From NCBI RefSeq assembly GCF_019343455.1, contig NZ_CP049362.1:2294001-2358000 (forward strand): 64,000 bases of DNA, written 5' to 3'. The DNA is from Alcaligenes ammonioxydans (lineage in GTDB: Bacteria; Pseudomonadota; Gammaproteobacteria; Burkholderiales; Burkholderiaceae_B). Shown piece after piece: positions 16,650-25,161 of the stretch. Under the pieces are notes generated by a model. It was not told the DNA's origin. It saw nothing but the letters and a program-made list of their open reading frames with translations, and made no database searches. Made by a program: the position numbers and the translations under genes. Each line of letters begins with the position of its first letter. The first letter of the stretch is position 1.

Positions 16650-18976
16650 TGAAAATTGACTCTATCGACCACCTGAATACTGCAAGCGCCCAGCGGGTGG
16701 GCGTGTCCTTCCTGCACGAATCGGCCGAGCTGCATGTCAGCGGCACCGCGGACTACACGGACGATCTGCCCGAGCTGCAAGGTACCGCGCATATTGCTCT
16801 GGGGCTGTCCGAACGGGCCCATGCCCGTTTGCTGAGCGTGGACCTGGACGCCGTGCGCCGCGCGCCGGGAGTCATTGCGGTTCTGACGGTTGCCGACATC
16901 CCGGCCGCCAATAATTGTGGCCCGATTCTGCATGACGATCCCATTTTGGCTGATGGCGTGGTGCATTACTTCGGGCAGCCGGTTTTCGCCGTTATTGCCA
17001 AGTCTCATGATCAGGCACGTCGTGCAGCCCGTCTGGGCCAGATCACCTATGAGGATCTGCCAGCCATTCTGACACCTCAGGAAGCCAAAGCGGCTCAGGC
17101 CGGCGTGCTTCCCGTCATGAACCTGAAGCAAGGCGATGCCAAAAAGGCTCTGGAAGCTGCACCCCATCGCCTGCAGGGCAGCTTTCAATGCAATGGGCAG
17201 GAACAGTTTTATCTGGAAGGCCAGATTTCCTACGCCGTACCCAAGGAATACGGTGCCGTGCATATCTGGTGCTCCACCCAGCACCCATCGGAAATGCAGC
17301 AACTGGTTGCCCACTGTCTGGGTATTGGCGCTCACAAGGTCCATGTGGAGTGTCGACGCATGGGCGGCGGTTTCGGTGGCAAGGAGTCCCAGTCTGCGCT
17401 ATACGCCTGCGTGGCCAGTGTGGCCGCCGTCAAACTGCAACGTCCCATCAAGCTGCGCCTGGACCGCGACGACGACTTCATGATTACCGGCAAGCGTCAC
17501 GGATTCTATTACGAGTACGACATTGGTTACGATGAGGACGGTCGCCTGCTGGGTGCACGCCTGGACATGACCGCCAACTCAGGCTTTTCCGCCGACCTGT
17601 CCGGCCCGGTAGCCACCCGCGCAATTTGTCACTTTGACAACGCCTATTACTTGTCCGATGTCGAGATGAGCGCACTGTGCGGCCGCACCAATACGCAGTC
17701 AAATACCGCTTTTCGCGGTTTTGGCGGCCCGCAGGGTGCCTTGGTAATGGAAGTGGCGCTGGACGCGATCGCCCGCCGTCTGGGCAAAGATCCACTGGAT
17801 GTGCGCCGCATTAACTTTTACGGCAAGAAAGAGCGCAATGTCACGCCCTACGATCAGACCGTGGTCGACAATGTGATTCACGAGCTGGTGGCCGAGCTGG
17901 AAGCAAGCAGTCAGTACCGTGAGCGTCGTGAACAAGTCCGTGCATTCAATGCCAGCAGCCCGATCCTGAAAAAGGGTCTGGCGTTGACGCCAGTGAAATT
18001 CGGCATTTCCTTTAACGTGCCTGCCTTTAACCAAGCGGGTGCGCTCGTTCACGTCTATCGCGACGGCACCGTACTGGTTAACCACGGTGGCACAGAAATG
18101 GGGCAGGGGCTAAACACCAAGGTGGCTCAGGTGGTCGCCCATGAGCTGGGCCTGAATCTGGAGCATATCCGCGTTACGGCAACCGATACGACCAAGGTGG
18201 CCAATACCTCGGCCACGGCCGCATCCACGGGTACAGACCTGAACGGTAAAGCCGCCCAAGATGCCGCCCATCAGATTCGCCAGCGTCTGACGACAGTGGC
18301 TGCCCAGTTGTTCTCGGTAGAAGAATCCAGCGTGAAGTTCGAGCGTGGTCAAGTCCAGATCGGTGAGCAGACCATGCCCTTCTTCCAACTGGTTGAGCAC
18401 GCTTACCAAGCCCGTGTCCAGCTGTGGTCCGACGGCTTTTACGCCACCCCTGGCCTGCACTGGGACTCCAAGGTCATGAAGGGCAACCCCTTCTACTATT
18501 TCTCCTACGGAGCGGCGGTCGCGGAAGTGCTGATCGACACACTGACGGGGGAGTCTCGCCTTTTGCGGGCTGATGTTCTGCACGATGTGGGCCGATCCAT
18601 CAACCCCGCCCTGGATATCGGGCAGGTTGAAGGTGCTTTTATCCAAGGCATGGGCTGGCTGACGACTGAAGAGCTGGTATGGAATGCCCAAGGCAAGCTC
18701 ACCACGCATGCCCCGTCGACGTACAAAATCCCGGCCATCAGCGACTGTCCCACCGACTTTCGCGTCAAGCTGTTCGACGGTTGCAATGCCATGGACTCGA
18801 TTCATCGCTCCAAAGCCGTGGGTGAACCGCCTTTGCTGCTGCCATTTTGTGTCTTCAATGCCATTCGCGACGCCGTGGCCAGCGTGGGCAATAACCAAAT
18901 CGAACCTGAGCTGAACGCACCCGCAACGGCGGAAGCCGTGTTGCGGGCAGTTACGGCGATTCGCGCTGCGAAATGA
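16649..18976 (+). CDS. xdhB: Xanthine dehydrogenase large subunit (molybdopterin binding)
   Basis: 775 residues carrying the molybdenum cofactor. Visible motifs are RMGGGFGGKE (Mo-pterin contact), AFRGFGGPQG and, near the C-terminus, the VGEPPLLLP segment whose Glu is the general base of the family. The ATG at 16649 overlaps the xdhA stop; a GTG one codon earlier is less likely. The 3' end overlaps xdhC by ATGA. Length and motif order match Rhodobacter-type bacterial XdhB. Confidence 0.96.
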   Translation: MKIDSIDHLNTASAQRVGVSFLHESAELHVSGTADYTDDLPELQGTAHIALGLSERAHARLLSVDLDAVRRAPGVIAVLTVADIPAANNCGPILHDDPILADGVVHYFGQPVFAVIAKSHDQARRAARLGQITYEDLPAILTPQEAKAAQAGVLPVMNLKQGDAKKALEAAPHRLQGSFQCNGQEQFYLEGQISYAVPKEYGAVHIWCSTQHPSEMQQLVAHCLGIGAHKVHVECRRMGGGFGGKESQSALYACVASVAAVKLQRPIKLRLDRDDDFMITGKRHGFYYEYDIGYDEDGRLLGARLDMTANSGFSADLSGPVATRAICHFDNAYYLSDVEMSALCGRTNTQSNTAFRGFGGPQGALVMEVALDAIARRLGKDPLDVRRINFYGKKERNVTPYDQTVVDNVIHELVAELEASSQYRERREQVRAFNASSPILKKGLALTPVKFGISFNVPAFNQAGALVHVYRDGTVLVNHGGTEMGQGLNTKVAQVVAHELGLNLEHIRVTATDTTKVANTSATAASTGTDLNGKAAQDAAHQIRQRLTTVAAQLFSVEESSVKFERGQVQIGEQTMPFFQLVEHAYQARVQLWSDGFYATPGLHWDSKVMKGNPFYYFSYGAAVAEVLIDTLTGESRLLRADVLHDVGRSINPALDIGQVEGAFIQGMGWLTTEELVWNAQGKLTTHAPSTYKIPAISDCPTDFRVKLFDGCNAMDSIHRSKAVGEPPLLLPFCVFNAIRDAVASVGNNQIEPELNAPATAEAVLRAVTAIRAAK

Positions 18977-19941
18977 GTAACTGGCCCTCTCTTGCCCTCG
19001 CCCGTCTAAAAGCGGGCGAGCGGCTGGTGCTGTGTTCGGTGGCGCTGGCCAAAGGCTCCACGCCGCGCACGACAGGGACCGTCATGCTGTTCAGCCAGAC
19101 GGAACAATGGCTGACCATTGGTGGCGGGCATCTGGAATGGGTGGCCGCCGAGCAGGCTCGTGTCTTGCTCGGCCAGCCGGGCGGACCGACCTGGAGCATG
19201 AGTCGCCTGCCGCTGGGCCCCAGTCTGGGCCAATGCTGTGGCGGTGTCGTTACCTTGTTGTACGAAACCTTGGACACGGCAGATCTGGACTGGCTGGAGG
19301 CGCTGGACGGAACCCTACGCGCCGGGCAGGCCGTCAGTCGCCGCTCTCGGTTACGGCCAGATGGCAGCAAGCTGGTGGATATCCAGTGCCCGTCTCTCGT
19401 CGACGAGTCCCGACTGGATTACGACGGCTCCCAAGGCGTCTGGCTGGAAGACCTGCCCCCCGCTCCTCTGACCATTTTGCTGTTTGGAGCAGGACATGTT
19501 GGCGAGGCGCTGGTGCAGATCCTGGGCACCCTGCCCTGCCGGGTTCTGTGGATTGACGAACGCCCCGAACTCTTTCCCGCCCAGGTTCCCGACAACGTCA
19601 GCCTGGAAGTGACGGATATCCCCGATGCCCTGATCGAACAGGCTCCTGCCAATAGCTATTTTCTGGTGATGACGCATAATCACGGCCTGGATCTGGCGCT
19701 GTGCCAAAAGATCTTGCGCCGCCCCGATACCGCCTATGTGGGCTTGATCGGCTCCATGACCAAACGCCGTCAGTTCGAGCGCCGTCTGCAACAACGCGGC
19801 ATGCCCGAATCCCGGATTCAGGACCTGGTCTGCCCCATCGGCATGCCCGGCATCAACGGCAAGGCCCCGTCGATTATTGCCGTGGCCGTCGCCGCGGAAT
19901 TGCTGGCCCACGCCTACGCAATGGGCCGGCTCAGTCGCTGA
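18973..19941 (+). CDS. xdhC: Xanthine dehydrogenase accessory protein XdhC
   Basis: 322 residues. An N-terminal XdhC/CoxI domain (SVALAKGSTPRTTGTVMLF, GGGHLEW, GPSLGQCCGG) is followed by a Rossmann-type domain with ILLFGAGHVGEALVQIL. XdhC binds the molybdenum cofactor, helps sulfurate it and inserts it into XdhB. The four-base overlap with xdhB suggests tight translational coupling. The canonical cysteine pair in GQCCGG is present. Confidence 0.95.
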   Translation: MSNWPSLALARLKAGERLVLCSVALAKGSTPRTTGTVMLFSQTEQWLTIGGGHLEWVAAEQARVLLGQPGGPTWSMSRLPLGPSLGQCCGGVVTLLYETLDTADLDWLEALDGTLRAGQAVSRRSRLRPDGSKLVDIQCPSLVDESRLDYDGSQGVWLEDLPPAPLTILLFGAGHVGEALVQILGTLPCRVLWIDERPELFPAQVPDNVSLEVTDIPDALIEQAPANSYFLVMTHNHGLDLALCQKILRRPDTAYVGLIGSMTKRRQFERRLQQRGMPESRIQDLVCPIGMPGINGKAPSIIAVAVAAELLAHAYAMGRLSR

Positions 19942-19965
19942 GGCGACCCCGACTTCAAGGACACT

Positions 19966-21291
19966 ATGACTACCTCTTTACACCCTGCCTGCGCCTACCG
20001 CGCCCAACTGCTGTACTTTGTAGCGGACCCCACCACGCTGGAAGACCCTGCCGAGGCAGTACGCTACCATAGCGACGGTCTGTTGCTGGTCAATGAACAA
20101 GGCCGGATTCAGGCCTGCGGCGACTGGTCCGAGCTGTCGGACACGTTGCCTGCCGGTACGCAAACGCTTGATCTGAGCGGGAAAATCATCATGCCGGGCA
20201 TGATCGACACACACCTGCACTTTCCACAAACGGATATCATCGCCTCTCCGGCCAGCGGCCTGCTGCCCTGGCTGGAAACCTACACGTTTCCGACAGAAGG
20301 CCGTTTCGGTGACAGCGCACATGCTCGCGAAGTGGCCGGCGTTTTTCTGGATGAGCTGCTGCGCAATGGCACGACGACTGCCCTGGTCTACGGCAGTGTC
20401 CACCCCCAGTCGGTGGATGCATTTTTCGAGGAAAGCCACGAGCGCAATCTGCGCATGATTGCGGGCAAAGTGATGATGGACCGCAACTGCCCGGATTATT
20501 TGCAAGATACGGCCGAGTCCGGCGCGCGCGATTCGGAAGGCCTGATTCAACGCTGGCATGGCAAAGGCCGCCAGCTTTACGCCCTGACCCCCCGTTTTGC
20601 GCCCACCTCTAGCCCGGAACAATTAGCAGCCTGTGGCGAGCTGGCCCGTGCTTACCCTGACGTGTTTTTACAAACCCATGTGGCCGAAAATAAAGACGAG
20701 ATCAAATGGGTGAGTGAGCTCTTTCCCACGAACCGCAGCTACCTGGATGTGTATGACAGCTTTGGCCTGCTACGCCCTCGCGCTATCTACGGTCACAGCA
20801 TCTGGCTGGATGAACAGGATCGGGCACGCATGCATGATACTGGCAGTGTCGCGGCCCATTGCCCAACCTCGAACCTGTTTCTGGCCTCGGGCCTGTTCGA
20901 CTTTCAATCCATCCGTCAAAGCAAGGTTCTGCACACGCTAGCCACCGATGTCGGCGGCGGCACCTCGTTCTCCATGCTGCGCACCATGAACGAGGCGCAC
21001 AAAGTAGCGCGTCTGAACAACTACCACCTGACGGCGACGTCTATGTTTTACATGGCCACCGAAGGCGCCGCCCGCGCCCTGGACATGCAAGGGCAAATCG
21101 GGACGCTGGCACCCGGCGCCGAGGCCGACTTTATTGTCCTGGACCCCAAGGCCACCGCCTTGATGGCGCGCCGCAGCGCCTTGCTGAACTCGCTGGAAGA
21201 ACAGCTATTCGTACTGGCCCTGCTGGGCGATGACCGCTGCATTCAAGCCAGCTACAGCGCCGGTCGCCGGGTACATGAGCGCGATCACTAA
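19966..21291 (+). CDS. guaD: Guanine deaminase
   Basis: 441 residues of the amidohydrolase fold. The zinc ligands are visible in DTHLHFPQTD, in HVAENKDE, in the HSIWLDE segment and in ATDVGGG. It deaminates guanine to xanthine, feeding the XdhAB enzyme encoded just upstream. AAGGA precedes ATG 19966. It is the last gene of the operon and is followed by a long perfect hairpin. Confidence 0.95.
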   Translation: MTTSLHPACAYRAQLLYFVADPTTLEDPAEAVRYHSDGLLLVNEQGRIQACGDWSELSDTLPAGTQTLDLSGKIIMPGMIDTHLHFPQTDIIASPASGLLPWLETYTFPTEGRFGDSAHAREVAGVFLDELLRNGTTTALVYGSVHPQSVDAFFEESHERNLRMIAGKVMMDRNCPDYLQDTAESGARDSEGLIQRWHGKGRQLYALTPRFAPTSSPEQLAACGELARAYPDVFLQTHVAENKDEIKWVSELFPTNRSYLDVYDSFGLLRPRAIYGHSIWLDEQDRARMHDTGSVAAHCPTSNLFLASGLFDFQSIRQSKVLHTLATDVGGGTSFSMLRTMNEAHKVARLNNYHLTATSMFYMATEGAARALDMQGQIGTLAPGAEADFIVLDPKATALMARRSALLNSLEEQLFVLALLGDDRCIQASYSAGRRVHERDH

Positions 21292-21309
21292 CACAGACAG
21301 GCACGCATG

Positions 21310-21345
21310 CCCGGGTTCGGTCATCGACCGCTGACCGAACCCGGG
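21310..21345 (+). terminator. Perfect 14-bp hairpin after guaD
   Basis: CCCGGGTTCGGTCA (21310-21323) and TGACCGAACCCGGG (21332-21345) flank an eight-base loop. No T-tract follows, so it may stabilise the 3' end or act with Rho rather than as a classical terminator. Confidence 0.6.
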
Positions 21346-21478
21346 AACGCTGCTTCGCTCTCATCAGCCCGCTGGGGCCTGGCGCAATTTCACGCGGATT
21401 TTACGCTGCCAACGATACATTGAGCCCGTCAGCAGAGAACCAGTTCCGGTTCCCTCTTATTCTTGGCGAGATTTCTTT

Positions 21479-22780
21479 ATGTCCGGCACCTCTATCCAGG
21501 TACAGCGTAACGCTTTGTTTTACCTCTTAACCCAAGTTCTAGGAGTCACTTTCTTGTTTCTCTGGCTGGCCAGCCTGGCTCAGGACTGGTCACCACTCAA
21601 CCCGTTACTGGCCGTCAGCCGTCAGCCTGGCCATATGGCCCATGAAATGAAAGAGGCGCAAGGCCTGTTGACCGGCTTGATTGCGGCTGCCGGTCTGTCA
21701 TTTGCCGCCTGGAAACTGTTGCGTTTGCGTGGACAGGACGCCTTGCCGGGCAAGCGCATCATGCTGTTGGGCACCAGTCTGTTTCTGGCGGTTCCCTTGT
21801 TGATGCTACTGCTGCAGCGTACGGCTGATCCCTACGGGCTGCACACCATGTACTTGTGGGTGCCCGAGCTCAAACCCCTGCTGGGTGTGGGGGCGGTCGT
21901 TGCGGTGGGAGCCGGCCTGCTGCATTTGTACTTTGCAGGCTGGGCCTTGAACCAGTCCCGCCTACGCTGGGGCGGTCTGCTGGCGGGACTAGTGTGTGCA
22001 TTTTTGCTGGGCCTGCTGGAAGCCGACCAGGAGCGTCTTGACCTACCACAGGTATTTGCCTCGCTGGCCATTGTCTGGTTGCTGGGCAGCCTGGCTTTCT
22101 ATCCCCTGATTGTGAACCCCAAGCGCTGGTCCGCTTCACATAGCCAACGCGCCACCGTCGAACAGGCGTGGGAACACCTGGCCAGCGTTCAGGTGCAGCG
22201 CCGTCGCACCTTGGGGGTGTTTGGCGGTCTTATGGTCCTCATTTTGCCGTTCTTTGCGCCCACCTGGCAGGCCGACTCACTGGTGTTCCAGTTCACACGC
22301 ATGAGCGGGCTGGGCCTGGTCCTGATTGCCGTACTGGGCCGTTGCTGGTGCATGCTGTATCTGGGCGGACACAAAGGTTCCAGCCTGATCAGCCAGGGCC
22401 CCTATTCCATCAGTCGCAACCCCTTATACCTGTTTTCACTATGCGCGGTCATGGGTATGGGTGCCCTGTCGGGCAGCCTGCTACTGGGCCCTGTACTGGC
22501 CCTGTTCGTCTACGCCGTATTCAATAATGTGATTGACGAAGAGCAGGTCCTGCTGCAAAAGGTGTTTGGTCAGGCCTATCTGGATTACTGTGAGCGCGTC
22601 CCTCGTCTGGCCCCACGCCTGAGTCTGTGGAACAGCCCTGCTGAACTGCAAGTCTCTTTAGGCGGCCTGGCACGAACATTGCGTGATGCGCTACCCTATT
22701 TCCTGATCTGGCCCGTTTTCGCGCTGGCCCAATGGCTGCAGATCAATGGCTGGGTACCTGTCTTGCTGCGTCTACCCTGA
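21479..22780 (+). CDS. Multi-pass membrane protein with C-terminal isoprenylcysteine-methyltransferase-like domain
   Basis: 433 residues. The N-terminal ~290 residues hold about seven hydrophobic segments and match no family I recognise. The last ~140 residues resemble the ICMT/PEMT phospholipid-methyltransferase fold: GPYSISRNPLYLFSLCAVMG followed by a conserved E-E pair (VIDEEQVLL) and YCERVPRLAPR. It is 60 bp upstream of a response regulator and kinase, suggesting co-expression. A role in modifying a lipid, or in sensing for the two-component system, is inference only. Confidence 0.7.
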   Translation: MSGTSIQVQRNALFYLLTQVLGVTFLFLWLASLAQDWSPLNPLLAVSRQPGHMAHEMKEAQGLLTGLIAAAGLSFAAWKLLRLRGQDALPGKRIMLLGTSLFLAVPLLMLLLQRTADPYGLHTMYLWVPELKPLLGVGAVVAVGAGLLHLYFAGWALNQSRLRWGGLLAGLVCAFLLGLLEADQERLDLPQVFASLAIVWLLGSLAFYPLIVNPKRWSASHSQRATVEQAWEHLASVQVQRRRTLGVFGGLMVLILPFFAPTWQADSLVFQFTRMSGLGLVLIAVLGRCWCMLYLGGHKGSSLISQGPYSISRNPLYLFSLCAVMGMGALSGSLLLGPVLALFVYAVFNNVIDEEQVLLQKVFGQAYLDYCERVPRLAPRLSLWNSPAELQVSLGGLARTLRDALPYFLIWPVFALAQWLQINGWVPVLLRLP

Positions 22781-22839
22781 ACAGCCTTAGGTGCAGTAAG
22801 CTCACCAAGAACCGGCCTTACTCTGTGGAACAAGCTGTC

Positions 22840-23514
22840 ATGCGTGTCCTGATTGTTGAAAACGATACAACGATTGCCGAAAATCTCTATACCTACCTGG
22901 AGTTGAAAGGCTTTGTGGTGGATGCCGCCTACGATGGCAATGGCGCCCTGGCACTGCTGGAGGAACAGGATTTCGATGCCCTGGTGCTGGACCTGGGCTT
23001 GCCGGGCCTGGACGGTTTTGGGGTGCTTCAGGCCTTGCGCCAATCCCGGCATAGCCCCATCCCCACTCTGGTTCTGACCGCCCGCAGCCAGTTGGAGAGC
23101 AAGTTGACCGCCTTTGACCTGGGCGCAGACGATTACCTGATCAAACCCTTCGCGCTAGCCGAGGTCGAGGCACGCTTGCGGGCCTTGTTGCGACGGGGGC
23201 CGCCACAGGTCCAACATGGCTCCCTGCGTTGGGGGAGTCTGGAATACAACCTGGATTCCGCATTGGTCAGCGTGAACGGGCAAGAACTACACCTGAACTT
23301 CAAGGCCCGCCAGCTGCTGGAGGCCTTGTTGCGTGATCCGCAGGCCATTTTGACGCGTCGCGCACTGGAAAAAACACTCTGGCCACAGGGTGCCCCTTCG
23401 CCTGAAGCATTGCGCAGCCAAATCCATCTTCTGCGACGGGCCCTGTCGGAAGCCGGTGCAGGCACCATCGAAACCTTGCCGGGCATGGGCTGGCGTTTGC
23501 AACAGGAGAGTTAA
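22840..23514 (+). CDS. OmpR/PhoB-family response regulator
   Basis: 224 residues. The receiver domain (1-~115) has phospho-acceptor Asp51 (VLDLGLPGLDGF), an acidic pocket at Glu7-Asn8-Asp9 and Lys102 (YLIKPF). The winged-helix effector domain (about 130-224) ends GMGWRLQQES. ATG 22840 gives the canonical MRVLIVEND start. The Asp-Asp pair common at the acidic pocket is Glu-Asn-Asp here, which is tolerated in the family. It is paired with the kinase four codons downstream. Confidence 0.92.
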   Translation: MRVLIVENDTTIAENLYTYLELKGFVVDAAYDGNGALALLEEQDFDALVLDLGLPGLDGFGVLQALRQSRHSPIPTLVLTARSQLESKLTAFDLGADDYLIKPFALAEVEARLRALLRRGPPQVQHGSLRWGSLEYNLDSALVSVNGQELHLNFKARQLLEALLRDPQAILTRRALEKTLWPQGAPSPEALRSQIHLLRRALSEAGAGTIETLPGMGWRLQQES

Positions 23515-23517
23515 ACC

Positions 23518-24822
23518 ATGGCCCAAGCACTGCGCCGTAGCCGCTTCATGAGCACCCTGACTCAGCGCGTATCGTGGGCCCTGACCCTGATTGCTGCTCT
23601 GCTCGTCGTCATTATGGGAGGCTTGGCTTATATCGCGTTTGCCCGCATGGAAGACGGGATGGTCAACGCCATGTTGGTCTCTTACGCGCGCAACCCCTCT
23701 TTGCTGCCCGACAGTGGCTATGGCCGCAGCGAGGCACTGGGAGCCGAACTGGATACCTACTGGTTTGTACCCGAGCAGCCCAAGGACAATCTGCCCCAGT
23801 TCGCTCGCGTGCCCGAACCGGGGCTCTACGAATTTCATATAGGCAGCGACACCTGGCACGTACTGCGGCAGGACAAGGAGCAAGGCCAGCTTTATCTGGT
23901 GTACCGGGCCACCCCGCACGAGGACCGGGTGCGGGAGTTCGGCCTGATTCTGTCCCTGATCGGCTCCGCCACGATCCTGTTGGTTTTCCTGCTTGGTCGC
24001 CGTGTTGCCCGCCATGCAGTCGCGCCCATGCTGACACTGTCCCGTCATCTGGAAAACTGGGCGCCGGGCCGCTCTGGCCTGCCAGAGCATCAGGATGACG
24101 AAGCGGGCCGCCTGATCCGGGCCTTTAACCGTATGCAGGAGCACGTTGAGGAACTGCTTAACCACGAACGAGAGTTTGCCGCCAATCTGGGCCATGAACT
24201 GCGGACCGGACTGACCGGCATACGCAGTGATTGCGAGCTCTTGCTGCTGCAACTGCCTGAGGGGCCATCACAGCAACGGTTGAAACGCATGATGGTTCAG
24301 GCCGATGCCATTAGCGCCAGTCTGGACGCGGCGGAAAGTCTGGCCTATACGGCCGAACGCCATGTACGCGAGGTCGATATCCGCGAGCTGGCCCAACAAA
24401 CCTGGCAAGCCGTCGCCTTGCTGGATGCCAACAGCAGCAATGTGCGATGGAGCAACCAGTTGCCCGACACTCTGCTCTACACCCTGGACCCCTACGCCTT
24501 GTCCATGTTGTTGCGCATCCTGATGCGCAATGCCATCGATCACGCCGCGCCCTGCAAGCTGCAACTAAGCTGGATTTCGCCCAGCGTACTGGCCTTGCAG
24601 GATGACGGCCCCGGGATTGCCGAGCAAGATCGGATTCTTATTTTCGAGCGCCATTTCAGCCAAGGTAAACAGTTGCCGACAGGCACCCGAGAAGAAGGCC
24701 ACCGAGGAATAGGCCTGGCCTTGGCCCGCCAACTGGCGCTGGCACAGGGCTGGAGCTTAAGCGTGCAAAGCGGACCTGATGGCAAAGGCTGTGTCTTCAA
24801 GCTGGACCTGGACCCGGCCTGA
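23518..24822 (+). CDS. Sensor histidine kinase
   Basis: 434 residues. TM1 lies at about 21-43 and TM2 at about 141-160, enclosing a ~95-residue periplasmic sensor. HAMP follows, then the H-box with phosphorylated His226 (GHELRTGLTGI), N-box LMRNAIDHA, G1 QDDGPGIAEQD and G2 GHRGIGLALARQLA. This is the QseC/PmrB-like layout. Its cognate regulator is immediately upstream. The periplasmic domain shows no recognised ligand motif. Confidence 0.92.
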   Translation: MAQALRRSRFMSTLTQRVSWALTLIAALLVVIMGGLAYIAFARMEDGMVNAMLVSYARNPSLLPDSGYGRSEALGAELDTYWFVPEQPKDNLPQFARVPEPGLYEFHIGSDTWHVLRQDKEQGQLYLVYRATPHEDRVREFGLILSLIGSATILLVFLLGRRVARHAVAPMLTLSRHLENWAPGRSGLPEHQDDEAGRLIRAFNRMQEHVEELLNHEREFAANLGHELRTGLTGIRSDCELLLLQLPEGPSQQRLKRMMVQADAISASLDAAESLAYTAERHVREVDIRELAQQTWQAVALLDANSSNVRWSNQLPDTLLYTLDPYALSMLLRILMRNAIDHAAPCKLQLSWISPSVLALQDDGPGIAEQDRILIFERHFSQGKQLPTGTREEGHRGIGLALARQLALAQGWSLSVQSGPDGKGCVFKLDLDPA

Positions 24823-24969
24823 TCTCCCGAAACAGCCAGACTCTCCCTGCTCTCTGTTGCCCCCATGGCAAGGAGCAATAAAACCATTTAGTCCGTCAAA
24901 AAAGAGGCCCTCCCCGCCCCGATCGAAGGCCGCGTCCAAGCCTTGAAAACGCACCTCGTCAGGCTGGGC

Positions 24970-25102
24970 GGAGCACTAGGAGCACTAGGAGCACTAGGAG
25001 CACTAGGAGCACTAGGAGCACTAGGAGCACTAGGAGCACTAGGAGCACTAGGAGCACTAGGAGCACTAGGAGCACTAGGAGCACTAGGAGCACTAGGAGC
25101 AC
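24970..25102. repeat. Perfect 9-bp tandem array, 14.8 copies
   Basis: The unit GGAGCACTA is repeated 14 times without a mismatch and ends with a partial copy (GGAGCAC) directly before a terminator. Each junction creates CTAG and AGGAG. It lies between the stop of the kinase gene and the end of rpoD, outside any credible gene. Slipped-strand variation between strains is expected. Confidence 0.98.
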
Positions 25103-25135
25103 AAAAAACCCGGTCTTCGCAGACCGGGTTTTTTT
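25103..25135. terminator. Bidirectional terminator between kinase and rpoD
   Basis: AAAAAACCCGGTCT, TCGC, AGACCGGGTTTTTT forms a 14-bp stem whose ends serve as U-tracts in both directions. It terminates rpoD on the minus strand and the two-component operon on the plus strand. Confidence 0.92.
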
Positions 25136-25161
25136 AAGCTCTATACAGACTTGCTCACAAC

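Noticed and set aside
24970..25102. CRISPR array
   Set aside because: Units are 9 bp and directly adjacent; there are no spacers and no cas genes.
24943..25137. A small plus-strand frame encoding repeated Gly-Ala-Leu
   Set aside because: It is just the 9-bp repeat read in one frame, without a ribosome site and running into the terminator stem.
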